A program made the position numbers and the translations under genes. DNA of 64,000 nt from Neorhizobium sp. NCHU2750 (GTDB taxonomy: Bacteria > Pseudomonadota > Alphaproteobacteria > Rhizobiales > Rhizobiaceae), in NCBI RefSeq assembly GCF_003597675.1, contig NZ_CP030827.1, forward strand, positions 2,232,001 to 2,296,000, in the 5' to 3' direction. Every line of letters begins with the position of its first letter. The first letter of the stretch is position 1. The notes beneath the pieces are model-generated. The model did not search any database. It worked only from the letters and a program-made list of their open reading frames with translations, and was not told the origin of the DNA. This document shows, piece after piece, positions 17,987 to 26,697 of the stretch.

Positions 17987-18177
17987 GGGCATTTCCTCCT
18001 CAAGCTCGCCTCGTGGTTACCGAGGGTGAGCAGAATTTAATGATTCATTCATCGCAAACTGGGATTCTTCCACAGAAGCGTCAAATTTACCTTGTCAATC
18101 ATCGCACTTAGCAAACGGGAACCAAGCACCCACATTCCCGATTACTTGTATGTGGCAACATTATAATCGGTGAGATC

Positions 18178-19566
18178 GTGAAGCGCTCCCTCTTCGTCGG
18201 CATCAGTCTTATGGTTTTTTCAGCCGCGCTGGCAGAGCCTGCGGCCGCACAGTCGCGTTATGGCTATGGCGGCGGCGCGGTCCTCGTCGCCCCGGACGGA
18301 GCCATCCTCGATTACACCCCGAACAGCCGCGACGTGATCGTCAGCCGCGACAGCGCCGGCCGCCGCGTCTATATCGATCGTTATGGCAACATCCTTGCGA
18401 CCGAAGTGCGGCAGGATGGCTACCAGCAGCGTAACGACCAGTATCCGCCGGCACCGCGGGGCTATGGCAACGGCAGCCAGGCGGATGCCTATCCCTCGAC
18501 CTACAGCAATCGGGGCGGCTATCGCGACTATCGCCAGTACCGGCCGGAAGAACCCGGCGCCGTGACCGGTTCGATCGGCGGCCAGGTCACCCGCGCGCCG
18601 CTTGACGACCAGCAGCAACAGGACAGCGACCAGACCTATCCTCAGGAAGCGTCGCTTGAACCGAGCGCGCCCGCCACCGAAGCCATTCACTCGGCAAAGC
18701 CAGTGATTGCCGTCACCAAGAAGCCCCAGGCTGAAATCGTGGCACTGCAGGTCTTCCTCGATCGCGAGGGCATTTCCCCAGGCGTCATCGACGGCCATCT
18801 CGGCGACAACGTCAACAAGGCGGTCGCGGCCTGGCAGGAAATGACCGGCGAGACGCTCGACCCGAACAATTCCGAAGACATCATGCAGCGGCTTTCCTAT
18901 TCCGGCGGGCTGCCATTCGTCGACTATACGATCACCGCAGCCGATGCCGCCGGCCCCTACGTCGCCTCGATCCCGGAAGACTACGCCCACAAGGCGGCGC
19001 TGCCGGCCATGGCCTTCACCTCGGTTACCGAAAAGCTCGCCGAACAGTTCCACATGGACGAGGGCTATCTGAAGTCGCTGAACCCGAATGTCGACTTCAC
19101 CATTCCCGGCACCATCATCAAGGTCGTCAATCCCGGCGCACCGAAGACCGGTCAGGTGACCCGCATCGTCGCCGACAAGGGCCGCAAGCAGGTCTTCGCC
19201 TATGGCGCCGATGGCAACCTGATTGCCGCCTATCCGGCCACCATTGGCTCCTCGGACACGCCCTCCCCCTCCGGCACCCACACGGTCGAACGCGTTGCGC
19301 TCAATCCGGGCTATACCTACAATCCGAAGATCAACTTCACCCAGGGCAACAACACCCAGATCCTGCAGATCCCGCCGGGTCCGAACGGCCCGGTCGGCAC
19401 CGTCTGGATCGCCCTGTCCAAACCCACTTACGGCATTCACGGCACGCCGGAGCCCTCCAAGATCGGCAAGACCAGCAGCCACGGCTGCGTGCGCCTGACC
19501 AACTGGGATGCGACCGAGCTCGCCAAGATGGTGAAGCCTGGCACCACGGTCGAATTCGTCGAATAG
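18178..19566 (+). CDS. L,D-transpeptidase (YkuD domain) with LysM-like segment
   Basis: 462-residue periplasmic cell-wall enzyme. A signal peptide covers about residues 1-25 (ending AEPAAAQS). A Tyr/Gln/Pro-rich linker runs to about 165. A peptidoglycan-binding-like domain (VFLDREGISPGVIDGHLGDN) lies near 180-240, and a LysM-like stretch (LAEQFHMDEGYLKSLNPN) near 285-330. The C-terminal YkuD domain has the catalytic cysteine in SSHGCVRLTNWD and its histidine partner in GIHGTPEP. It makes 3-3 peptide cross-links or anchors proteins to peptidoglycan, which matters in polar-growing Rhizobiales. It starts with GTG at 18178 and ends at a terminator. Confidence 0.92.
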   Translation: MKRSLFVGISLMVFSAALAEPAAAQSRYGYGGGAVLVAPDGAILDYTPNSRDVIVSRDSAGRRVYIDRYGNILATEVRQDGYQQRNDQYPPAPRGYGNGSQADAYPSTYSNRGGYRDYRQYRPEEPGAVTGSIGGQVTRAPLDDQQQQDSDQTYPQEASLEPSAPATEAIHSAKPVIAVTKKPQAEIVALQVFLDREGISPGVIDGHLGDNVNKAVAAWQEMTGETLDPNNSEDIMQRLSYSGGLPFVDYTITAADAAGPYVASIPEDYAHKAALPAMAFTSVTEKLAEQFHMDEGYLKSLNPNVDFTIPGTIIKVVNPGAPKTGQVTRIVADKGRKQVFAYGADGNLIAAYPATIGSSDTPSPSGTHTVERVALNPGYTYNPKINFTQGNNTQILQIPPGPNGPVGTVWIALSKPTYGIHGTPEPSKIGKTSSHGCVRLTNWDATELAKMVKPGTTVEFVE

Positions 19567-19598
19567 GACCAATCGCCGACGCGATACCCCGGAACGAC

Positions 19599-19624
19599 AA
19601 TGGCCGGCTTTCGCCGGCCATTTG
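19599..19624 (+). terminator. Terminator after the L,D-transpeptidase gene
   Basis: AATGGCCGGC / GCCGGCCATT, a 10-bp perfect stem with a TTTC loop, followed by TTTGCTT. It lies 33 bases past the stop codon, between convergent genes. Confidence 0.82.
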
Positions 19625-19645
19625 CTTCATGAATGCTGCTGCGGC

Positions 19646-20359
19646 TCAAATGCCCCGGCCGAGCCCGATCAGCCGGGAAACCGCTGATCGCGTCACCTTC
19701 ACCGGCATCAGGCGCAGCACTTCCGTCGCGTAGGCGCGGGCGTTCTCCTTGGCCTTGTCGAGATTGCTGACCTTGGCCGGATCCATCATATGCAGCGACC
19801 CGCCGGTCTCGAACAGTTCCTTGAATGCGTTGCGTTCGCCGATCGGTGTCGTCATCACGTTGACGCCCTTGGCGGCCAGCAGGCCCTTGATCGCCAAAAG
19901 GGCCTTCGTCGTGACCATTGAGGTCACGCGGGTAAGGACTACGGAATGGTCGATATCGAGCTTCGCCTTGTCCTTCATCGCCGCGAGCAGATCGAGGATC
20001 TGCGCCGCCCCCTTCGCGTCCATCGCCGACCCCTGGACCGGTATGAAGACATGATCGGATACGCCGAGCGCCGTCGTCACCAGCGCGTCTCGCGCACCGG
20101 CGAGATCGATGATGAAATAATCCGTCGAAGACGCCATTTCGCGCAGATGACATTGCAGCGAGGCGATCGAGACTTCGGATATGACCTCGATATTGCGGAC
20201 CCTGCCCGAAATCTCCTGCCACTGGCTGATCCAGCGCTGCGGGTCGGCGTCGATAATGGTGATGCGAAAGCCCTGATGGGCAAGCTCGGTGGCAAGCAGC
20301 AGCGCGGCGGTGGTCTTGCCGGCCCCGCCCTTGGCATTGGCGAATGAAATTACGGGCAT
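19646..20359 (-). CDS. ParA-family ATPase (orphan, MinD/VirC1-like)
   Basis: 237-residue deviant Walker ATPase. It has [20 protein letters not shown] at the N-terminus (Walker A with the signature lysine), IIDADPQRW (switch I) and [11 protein letters not shown] (Walker B). Such proteins position DNA, plasmids or large complexes in the cell. No parB or centromere-like repeats are adjacent, so it is not the chromosomal parAB locus. The size and lack of an N-terminal DNA-binding domain resemble VirC1 and other small ParA proteins. The ATG at 20359 starts directly at the conserved motif; an ATG 11 codons upstream is possible. Convergent with the L,D-transpeptidase gene. Confidence 0.85.
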   Translation of the reverse strand: MPVISFANAKGGAGKTTAALLLATELAHQGFRITIIDADPQRWISQWQEISGRVRNIEVISEVSIASLQCHLREMASSTDYFIIDLAGARDALVTTALGVSDHVFIPVQGSAMDAKGAAQILDLLAAMKDKAKLDIDHSVVLTRVTSMVTTKALLAIKGLLAAKGVNVMTTPIGERNAFKELFETGGSLHMMDPAKVSNLDKAKENARAYATEVLRLMPVKVTRSAVSRLIGLGRGI

Positions 20360-20514
20360 TGTCCGTCCTTGGAGGGCAATCTTGAGCCGCATCGCTCTTG
20401 CGGCACCGGGAGCATGGTGCCTGAAGCCGCATCCTCCCCAAACATGGTTAACCGAGATTTAAAGCGGCACCCATCGCGATAGCAACTGGGTCGTGTGCGG
20501 TACAGACGTTAGAA

Positions 20515-20545
20515 GAAAAAGGCGGCCATCCATGGACAGCCGCCT
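20515..20545 (-). terminator. Rho-independent terminator after the permease gene
   Basis: On the minus strand GGCGGC pairs with GCCGCC across a 12-base loop that itself contains the palindrome TCCATGGA, followed by TTTTTCTTCT. It lies about 30 bases past the permease stop codon. Confidence 0.8.
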
Positions 20546-20575
20546 CTCACCACAGACAGGATTTACAGACAAGGC

Positions 20576-22075
20576 TCAGGCGAGCGAGGCCGCCTCCTTG
20601 TGCTGCATGGCGAATTCTTCCTCTGGCGACAGGATCAGCCGATGGCGTCCGACCAGCGCGAAATAGGCGATCGCCACCGCGAACCACACGACCACCCAGA
20701 CGACACCCTTGAAGAAGTTCGGGTCCTGTACCTGATAGAGCAGCGTCACAACGGCGATAATGATCGTCAGCACCGCGCCGGGAACACCGAGCGGCGAACG
20801 GAACGGCCGTTCGATATTCGGCAGTTTCTTGCGCAGGATGATGAACGAGATCGCCTGCATGATATAGGAGAACATCGCCCCGAAGACCGCCATGTTGAGC
20901 AGCACGCTACCGATGATGCTGCCGCCCTCTTCCGCTCCAAGCGCAAACCAGATCACCAGCATGACGGCAAGCCCGACGACGGCACCGGCCACCATCGCCA
21001 CGTAAGGCGTCTTGTAGGTCGAGTGGGTTATCGACAGCACCGTCGGAAAATAGCCGGCCCGCGACAGCGAATAAATCTGCCGTCCCTGCGCATAGAGGAT
21101 CGTGTGGAAGCTGGCGATCAGCCCCGTCAGCGCGACAAGACCGAGAAGAACCACGCCGCCATCGCCATAGACCGCCTTGAAGCCATCGAGCAGCGGCTCG
21201 AGCGCCGAACCGAGATGGAAGGCGCCGACGCCCGGCAGCGACGGGTTGAGCAGGATGATCATGAAGGCCGACAGCATCAGAGTCGCCATCCCGAGAATGA
21301 TGCCCTTCGGCATGTCACGCTTCGGATCGACCGATTCTTCCGCAGCCAGCGGCAGCTGCTCGATGGCGAGGAAAAGCCAGACTGCAAAGGGCAGCGTGGC
21401 CAGGACGCCGGACATGCCGAACGGGAAGAATTCACCGTGGCCCTCCGGCAGTTCGACGGCCGCGCCATCCGGCCCGACGCCGATATTGAGCGCCCAGCGC
21501 GAAAAGTCCATGTTGGGGATGGCGCTGATCCAGAAGAAGACCAGCACCGCAAGCGAGATGACCGTGATCACCAGTGTCACCTTGAACGACAGTTCAAGCC
21601 CGAACACGTTGAGAGCCAGGAAGATCGCATAGAACACGATCCAGATGATCGGCGAATAGACGGCATCCAGTCCCAGGATGGAATTGACATAGGCCGTGAT
21701 GAAGGTGACGACGACGGCGGGCGTCAGCACATATTCGACGTTCTCGCAAAGCCCGGTCAGGAACCCGCCCCACGGTCCCATCGCCGTGCGGGCAAACGAA
21801 TAGGCCGCTCCCGTGTGCGGCAATGCCGGGCTCATCTCGGCGATCGAGAAGGTCAGGCCGAGATACATGATGGCGATGATGGTGCCGGCTACCAGCATGC
21901 CGCCCCAGCCGCCCGTCGCAAAACCGAAATTCCAGCCCGAAAAATGGCCGGAGATGACAGCGCCAACGCCCAGCGCCCATAGCGACCACACCCCGGCATA
22001 TCGGGAGAGGCCGCGCTTGTCGAAATAGGATGCGTCAGCCTTCTTGTAGCTGACACCGGCAGATGAACTTTCCAT
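20576..22075 (-). CDS. APC-superfamily permease, ethanolamine permease type
   Basis: 499-residue inner-membrane protein with about twelve helices. It matches the ethanolamine permease branch (TC 2.A.3.5), with GVWSLWALGVGAVISGHFSG near the N-terminus, GGFLTGLCENVEYVLTPAVV, and AIEQLPLAAEESVDPKRDMP. It would import ethanolamine or a similar small amine by proton symport. The start ATG at 22075 has AGGAGAAGGGG just upstream; the longer in-frame extension is not membrane-protein-like. The ethanolamine ammonia-lyase genes (eutBC), often next to this permease, are not in this window, so the ligand is less certain. It is divergent from the ABC importer. Confidence 0.88.
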   Translation of the reverse strand: MESSSAGVSYKKADASYFDKRGLSRYAGVWSLWALGVGAVISGHFSGWNFGFATGGWGGMLVAGTIIAIMYLGLTFSIAEMSPALPHTGAAYSFARTAMGPWGGFLTGLCENVEYVLTPAVVVTFITAYVNSILGLDAVYSPIIWIVFYAIFLALNVFGLELSFKVTLVITVISLAVLVFFWISAIPNMDFSRWALNIGVGPDGAAVELPEGHGEFFPFGMSGVLATLPFAVWLFLAIEQLPLAAEESVDPKRDMPKGIILGMATLMLSAFMIILLNPSLPGVGAFHLGSALEPLLDGFKAVYGDGGVVLLGLVALTGLIASFHTILYAQGRQIYSLSRAGYFPTVLSITHSTYKTPYVAMVAGAVVGLAVMLVIWFALGAEEGGSIIGSVLLNMAVFGAMFSYIMQAISFIILRKKLPNIERPFRSPLGVPGAVLTIIIAVVTLLYQVQDPNFFKGVVWVVVWFAVAIAYFALVGRHRLILSPEEEFAMQHKEAASLA

Positions 22076-22598
22076 TCCCCTTCTCCTGCTCAAAGCAAAG
22101 GGCTCCGGCCCCAGCGGCCGGATGTGCCCATCGGATAGCCGGGCCCGATATTTCGGTGCCGGTACCGCACAGCTTTGACTGTTCCCCGGGGATCTTTTGT
22201 CGCACCGTGATCGGTGCACCATGCCGGACAGCCGCGATCCCTCGATCTGTCCGTTGCATTCCAGCCGCTCTTGATTGCCTGATAAATCAGAAAGGAGGCC
22301 TGATCAGAACGTGTTCTAAAATTTGAATAAATAGCGCAGGTAGAGAATTCTTCACTTTCGACGCGTCGTCAAACGAAAGTTTCAACTTCTCGTGACGCAT
22401 TTGCGCCGCGACTGTTCCACCAGCGACAGCTCCTCCGGTTTATCCACAGCGAACCGCACACACTGGCGTGATCGCAATCAAAAAACGCTTTCACATCTGC
22501 AACTTATTGACCGAAAGTCTGCGCCGGGCCTGTCACATACTGTTCATCAAACGGCACTACCAGTTGCCGCCGACACGATAAACCTCAGGAGGACATCC
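22076..22598. promoter_or_regulatory. 523-base divergent regulatory region between the permease and the ABC importer
   Basis: No supportable gene. It holds several dyads that look like operators. GCACCG-TGAT-CGGTGC lies at 22202-22217, on the permease side. AGAAC-GT-GTTCT lies at 22306-22317. The perfect palindrome CGACGCGTCG is at 22359-22368, nested in ACTTTCG...CGAAAGT (22354-22360 and 22374-22380), on the importer side. The region around 22310-22345 is AT-rich and could hold promoters. The importer ribosome binding site CAGGAGGA is at 22586-22593. No regulator gene is adjacent. Confidence 0.55.
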
Positions 22599-23702
22599 GT
22601 GCTCAAGAACGCTCATCGCCTGCTCTCGCTGACGACCGCCGCCGTCGTCGCCTCCACCTCGTTCGCCTTTGCCGAGCCGAGCGCCGAACTGATCGCCGCC
22701 GCCAAGAAGGAAGGCTCGCTGACCACGATCGCCCTGCCCCACGACTGGTGCGGCTACGGCGACCTGATCGCCGGCTTCAAGGCCAAGTATGGTCTCGACG
22801 TCAACGAACTGAACCCGGATGCGGGCTCCGGCGACGAAGTCGAAGCCATCAAGGCCAACAAGGGTAATTCCGGCCCGCAGGCTCCCGACGTGATCGACGT
22901 CGGCCTCTCCTTCGGCCCCAAGGCCAAGGCCGAAGGCCTGCTGATGCCCTACAAGGTCTCCACCTGGGACTCGATCCCGGATACGGCCAAGGATGCCGAC
23001 GGCGCCTTCTACGGCGACTATTACGGCGTTCTGTCCTTCGTCGTGAACACCGACATCGTCAAGAACGTCCCGAAGGACTGGGACGATCTGAAGAAGTCCG
23101 AATACGCCAACTCGGTCGCCTTCGCCGGTGACCCGCGCGTGTCCAACCAGGCCGTCCAGGCCGTCTACGCTTCAGGCGTCGCCTCGGGTGAAAAGGACGC
23201 CGAGAAGATCGGTGAGGCTGGCCTCTCCTTCTTCGCCGACGTCAACAAGGCAGGCAATTTCGTGCCGGTCATCGGCAAGTCCGCTTCGCTCGCCCAGGGC
23301 TCGACCCCGATCATCGTCGCCTGGGACTATAATGGTCTCGCATGGCGCGACACGCTGAAGGGCAACCCGCCGGTCGAAGTCGTCGTGCCGCAGAAGGGCG
23401 TCGTTGCCGGCGTCTACGTCCAGGCGATCTCCGCCTTCGCACCGCACCCGAACGCTGCCAAGCTCTGGATGGAATATCTCTATTCCGACGAAGGTCAGCT
23501 CGGCTGGCTGAAGGGCTATTGCCACCCGATCCGCTTCAACGACCTCTCCGCCAAGGGCAAGATCCCGAAGGACCTGCTCGACAAGCTGCCGCCGGCTGAA
23601 GGCTATACCAAGGCCGTCTTCCCGACGCTCGAAGAGCAGGACAAGGGTTCGAAGGTCATCACCACCAAGTGGGACCAGGTCGTCGGCGCCAACGTCAAGT
23701 AA
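22599..23702 (+). CDS. ABC transporter periplasmic substrate-binding protein (family 1)
   Basis: 367-residue secreted binding protein. A signal peptide covers residues 1-25 (ending STSFAFAEPS). The rest is a two-lobed family-1 fold, with LTTIALPHDWCGYGDLIAGF at the start and TPIIVAWDYNGLAWRDTL in the middle. It is related to polyamine, iron and 2-aminoethylphosphonate binding proteins; the ligand cannot be fixed from sequence. The GTG start at 22599 has AGGAGGA six bases upstream and begins exactly at the signal peptide. It is the first gene of a four-gene importer operon and is followed by a strong stem-loop at 23714-23738. Confidence 0.92.
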   Translation: MLKNAHRLLSLTTAAVVASTSFAFAEPSAELIAAAKKEGSLTTIALPHDWCGYGDLIAGFKAKYGLDVNELNPDAGSGDEVEAIKANKGNSGPQAPDVIDVGLSFGPKAKAEGLLMPYKVSTWDSIPDTAKDADGAFYGDYYGVLSFVVNTDIVKNVPKDWDDLKKSEYANSVAFAGDPRVSNQAVQAVYASGVASGEKDAEKIGEAGLSFFADVNKAGNFVPVIGKSASLAQGSTPIIVAWDYNGLAWRDTLKGNPPVEVVVPQKGVVAGVYVQAISAFAPHPNAAKLWMEYLYSDEGQLGWLKGYCHPIRFNDLSAKGKIPKDLLDKLPPAEGYTKAVFPTLEEQDKGSKVITTKWDQVVGANVK

Positions 23703-23713
23703 TCTCTGATCCA

Positions 23714-23738
23714 GCCCTTCCGCCATCGGCGGGAGGGC
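23714..23738 (+). other. Stem-loop between binding-protein and permease genes
   Basis: GCCCTTCCGCC pairs with GGCGGGAGGGC (11 bp, one G-T pair) around a 3-base loop, with no T-run after it. Such structures often protect the 3' end of the abundant binding-protein mRNA, so it is better read as a stabiliser or attenuator than as a full terminator. A second, overlapping pairing GCATCC/GGATGC spans 23737-23759. Confidence 0.7.
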
Positions 23739-23763
23739 ATCCCTCCTTCCGGCGGATGCTTTC

Positions 23764-24639
23764 ATGACCACAGCCACCATGCCTTTGATCGATCGCCGCA
23801 AAGTCGTGGACTGGCTCGGCATCGCGCCGTTCATGATCTTCGCGCTGATGTTCCTGATCGCACCGACGCTTTATCTCGTCGTCGGAGCCTTCTTCACGCC
23901 GGATGGCCAGTTCACCTTCAAGAATATCGGCGACCTGTTCACCCCCACCATCCTGTCGGCCTACTGGATCTCGATAAGGGTCTCGTTCGCGTCTTCGGTC
24001 GGCGGCGCGCTGATCGGCTTCTTCCTTGCCTGGGCCATCGTGCTCGGCGGCCTGCCCGCCTGGATCCGCTCCGGCCTCCTGACCTTTTCCGGCGTCGCCT
24101 CGAATTTTGCCGGCGTACCGCTCGCCTTCGCCTTCATCGCCACGCTTGGCCGCACCGGCCTCGTCACCGTCTTCCTGCGCGACTGGTTCGGCTTCAATCT
24201 CTACTCGACCGGCTTCAACCTCCTGTCCTTCTTCGGCCTGACCATCACCTATATGTTCTTCCAGATCCCGCTGATGGTGCTGATCCTGACACCCGCACTC
24301 GACGGGCTGAAGCGGGAATGGCGCGAGGCGTCCGAAAGCCTCGGCGCTTCGGTCTGGCAATATTGGCGCATGGTGGCGATGCCGATCCTCTGGCCGAGCC
24401 TGCTCGGCACCTCGCTCCTCCTGTTCGCCAACGCCTTCGGCGCCATCGCCACGGCCTATGCGCTCACCGGCTCCTCGCTCAACATCGTGCCGATCCTGCT
24501 CTATGCCCAGATCCGCGGCGACGTGCTGCACAACGCCAATCTCGGCTATGCGCTGGCGCTCGGCATGATCGTCATCACCGGCATTTCCAACATTCTCTAT
24601 ATCTGGCTGCGCATGCGCGCCGAACGCTGGCAGAAGTGA
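23764..24639 (+). CDS. ABC transporter permease 1
   Basis: 291-residue inner-membrane protein with six or more helices and a BPD_transp_1 domain. The EAA loop that contacts the ATPase reads EWREASESLGASVWQYWRMV (near residue 185). It pairs with the second permease to form the channel of the importer. It lies 61 bases after the binding-protein gene and 11 bases before the next permease, so it belongs to the same operon. The layout (binding protein, two permeases, ATPase last) is that of polyamine/iron/phosphonate-type importers. Confidence 0.92.
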   Translation: MTTATMPLIDRRKVVDWLGIAPFMIFALMFLIAPTLYLVVGAFFTPDGQFTFKNIGDLFTPTILSAYWISIRVSFASSVGGALIGFFLAWAIVLGGLPAWIRSGLLTFSGVASNFAGVPLAFAFIATLGRTGLVTVFLRDWFGFNLYSTGFNLLSFFGLTITYMFFQIPLMVLILTPALDGLKREWREASESLGASVWQYWRMVAMPILWPSLLGTSLLLFANAFGAIATAYALTGSSLNIVPILLYAQIRGDVLHNANLGYALALGMIVITGISNILYIWLRMRAERWQK

Positions 24640-24650
24640 GGGCGCGCGAC

Positions 24651-25439
24651 ATGAAGCTCACCAAAGTCTTCGCCTGGCTCGCCATCGCCATCGGCGTCAT
24701 CTATTTCTTCGTGCCGCTGCTCGGCACGTTCGAATTCTCTCTGCGCATGCGCCGCGGCCAATATTCCTTCGATGCCTATGGCTCGGTCTTTTCCGATGCG
24801 CAGTTCCGGGAGACCTTCGGCTTCTCGATCATGATGGCGCTGTTCACCATCATCTTCGGCATGCTGCTGGTCGTGCCGACCGCCTACTGGGTCCGCCTTC
24901 GCCTGCCGCAGATGCGGCCCGTCGTCGAATTCGTCACCCTGATGCCGCTGGTCATCCCGGCCATCGTCGTCGTCTTCGGCTATCTTCGCCTCTACAATTC
25001 CTCGTCCTATATCCCATTCACCGGCTCGACCTTCGGCACCAACGTGCTGCTCGTCATGTCCTACATCACCCTGTCGCTGCCCTATATGTACCGTTCGGTC
25101 GATACCGCCATGCGCACCATCGACGTGCGCACCCTGACGGAGGCCGCCGAAATCCTCGGCGCCAAATGGCCGACCATCCTGTTCCGCTGCATTTTCCCCA
25201 ATGTCATGTCGGGCGTTCTGTCGGGCGCCTTCATCACCTTTGCCATCGTCATGGGCGAGTTCACCATGGCGGCACTTTTGAACCGCCCGGCCTTCGGCCC
25301 CTATCTGCAGCTTGTCGGCGCTAACCGGGCCTATGAACCCTCCGCACTCGCCGTCATCGCCTTTGCCATGACCTGGCTATCCATGGGCCTCATCCAGATC
25401 GTCACCCGCCTCACCAAGATGACGCCGTCGCGCGCCTGA
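24651..25439 (+). CDS. ABC transporter permease 2
   Basis: 262-residue inner-membrane protein, second half of the importer channel. It has a hydrophobic N-terminal helix (VFAWLAIAIGVIYFFVPLL) and an EAA loop near residue 165 (LTEAAEILGAKWPTILFRCI), and resembles PotC-type permeases. The ATG at 24651 lies 11 bases after the previous stop codon; an in-frame extension upstream would overlap permease 1 and is rejected. The next gene is the ATPase, 26 bases downstream. Confidence 0.92.
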   Translation: MKLTKVFAWLAIAIGVIYFFVPLLGTFEFSLRMRRGQYSFDAYGSVFSDAQFRETFGFSIMMALFTIIFGMLLVVPTAYWVRLRLPQMRPVVEFVTLMPLVIPAIVVVFGYLRLYNSSSYIPFTGSTFGTNVLLVMSYITLSLPYMYRSVDTAMRTIDVRTLTEAAEILGAKWPTILFRCIFPNVMSGVLSGAFITFAIVMGEFTMAALLNRPAFGPYLQLVGANRAYEPSALAVIAFAMTWLSMGLIQIVTRLTKMTPSRA

Positions 25440-25465
25440 AGCCGCCCTCAAAGGAAATTCCGTCC

Positions 25466-26527
25466 ATGTCCTTCCTCGTCCTCGACAGCATCAAGAAGAA
25501 CTTCGGCGCGACCCAGGTCGTGAAGGATTTCCACATGTCGATCGAAAAGGGAGAATTCGTCTCCTTTCTCGGCCCGTCCGGCTGCGGCAAGACGACGATC
25601 TTGAGGATGATCGCCGGCTTCGAGACCCCGAGCGACGGCACGATCACCATCAACGGCCGCAACCAGTCGGGTCTGAAAACCAGCCAGCGCAATATCGGCA
25701 TGGTCTTCCAGGCCTATGCGCTGTTCCCCAACATGACAGTCTTCGACAATGTCGCCTTCGGCCTCAAGGTCGCCGGCAAGCCGAAGAACGAGATCGAGGC
25801 ACGGGTGAAGGAGATGCTGAAACTCATCCATCTCGACCATCTCGCCGATCGTTACCCCTACCAGATGTCCGGCGGCCAGCAGCAGCGCGTCGCGCTCGCC
25901 CGCGCGCTGGCGCCGAAGCCGCAGGTGCTTCTGCTCGACGAGCCGCTGTCTGCCCTCGACGCCAAGATCCGCGTGTCGCTGCGTGAGGAAATCCGCCTCA
26001 TCCAGAAGCAGCTCGGCATCACCACCGTCTTCGTCACCCATGACCAGGAAGAGGCCCTGTCAATCTCCGACCGCATCGTCGTCATGAACGCAGGCCGCGC
26101 CGACCAGATCGGCACGCCGTCGGAAATCTACAACCGACCCGCCACCCGTTTCGTCGCCTCCTTCGTCGGCACGCTCAACATCATCGACGCCATCGTCGCC
26201 GATCCCGCAGCCAACACGGTGAAGATCGGCGATAACGTAATCGCCCTGCGCGAGCCGATCGGCGCCCTGAAGGGCGGCGACAAGGTCTCGGTCGCCCTGC
26301 GTCCCGAGGCGGGCTCGCTATCCGAAAGTGCGACCGGCGACACCGCGCTCACCGGCAAGGTCGTCGCCACCCACTTCCTCGGCTCCGTCATCCGCACCAA
26401 GATCGATGTCGGCGGCAACCATATCTCTTTCGACATGTTCAATGCCCCCGACAGGATCCTGCCGCAGCCGGACGAGACGGTGACGCTGCGTTTCAACGCC
26501 GGGGATCTTCTGCTCGTCAAGGAGTAA
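25466..26527 (+). CDS. ABC transporter ATP-binding protein
   Basis: 353-residue ATPase of the PotA/FbpC/MalK type. Walker A is GPSGCGKTT (near residue 33), the Q-loop region MVFQAYALFPNMT, the signature MSGGQQQRVALARAL, Walker B VLLLDEPLSALD, and the switch histidine in FVTHDQEEAL. A C-terminal TOBE domain (about 270-350) includes VALRPEAGSL. It energises the importer formed by the three upstream genes and is the last gene of the operon. No regulatory extension is seen beyond TOBE. Confidence 0.94.
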   Translation: MSFLVLDSIKKNFGATQVVKDFHMSIEKGEFVSFLGPSGCGKTTILRMIAGFETPSDGTITINGRNQSGLKTSQRNIGMVFQAYALFPNMTVFDNVAFGLKVAGKPKNEIEARVKEMLKLIHLDHLADRYPYQMSGGQQQRVALARALAPKPQVLLLDEPLSALDAKIRVSLREEIRLIQKQLGITTVFVTHDQEEALSISDRIVVMNAGRADQIGTPSEIYNRPATRFVASFVGTLNIIDAIVADPAANTVKIGDNVIALREPIGALKGGDKVSVALRPEAGSLSESATGDTALTGKVVATHFLGSVIRTKIDVGGNHISFDMFNAPDRILPQPDETVTLRFNAGDLLLVKE

Positions 26528-26697
26528 GGCCGGACCGACCGCAACCTTGCCCGCACCGCTGTTGCCCATCCGCACGGATTCCGCGACAAACGCCAGGATT
26601 GCATGGCCTTTCACCTTGAAATGCCGGCCGTAATGCCGCATTGCGGAAGAGCCGTTTTTGACGGCAAGACCTCCTATTGCACAGTCAGTTGAGTTCC

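Noticed and set aside
18118..18142. Possible EcfG promoter before the L,D-transpeptidase gene (GGAAC-N16-CGAT)
   Set aside because: The -10 element has an A in the conserved TT position, so the match is too weak to list as a feature.
22392..22598. 69-codon extension upstream of the ABC binding protein
   Set aside because: The signal peptide begins at the GTG at 22599 next to a strong ribosome binding site; the extension would destroy export.
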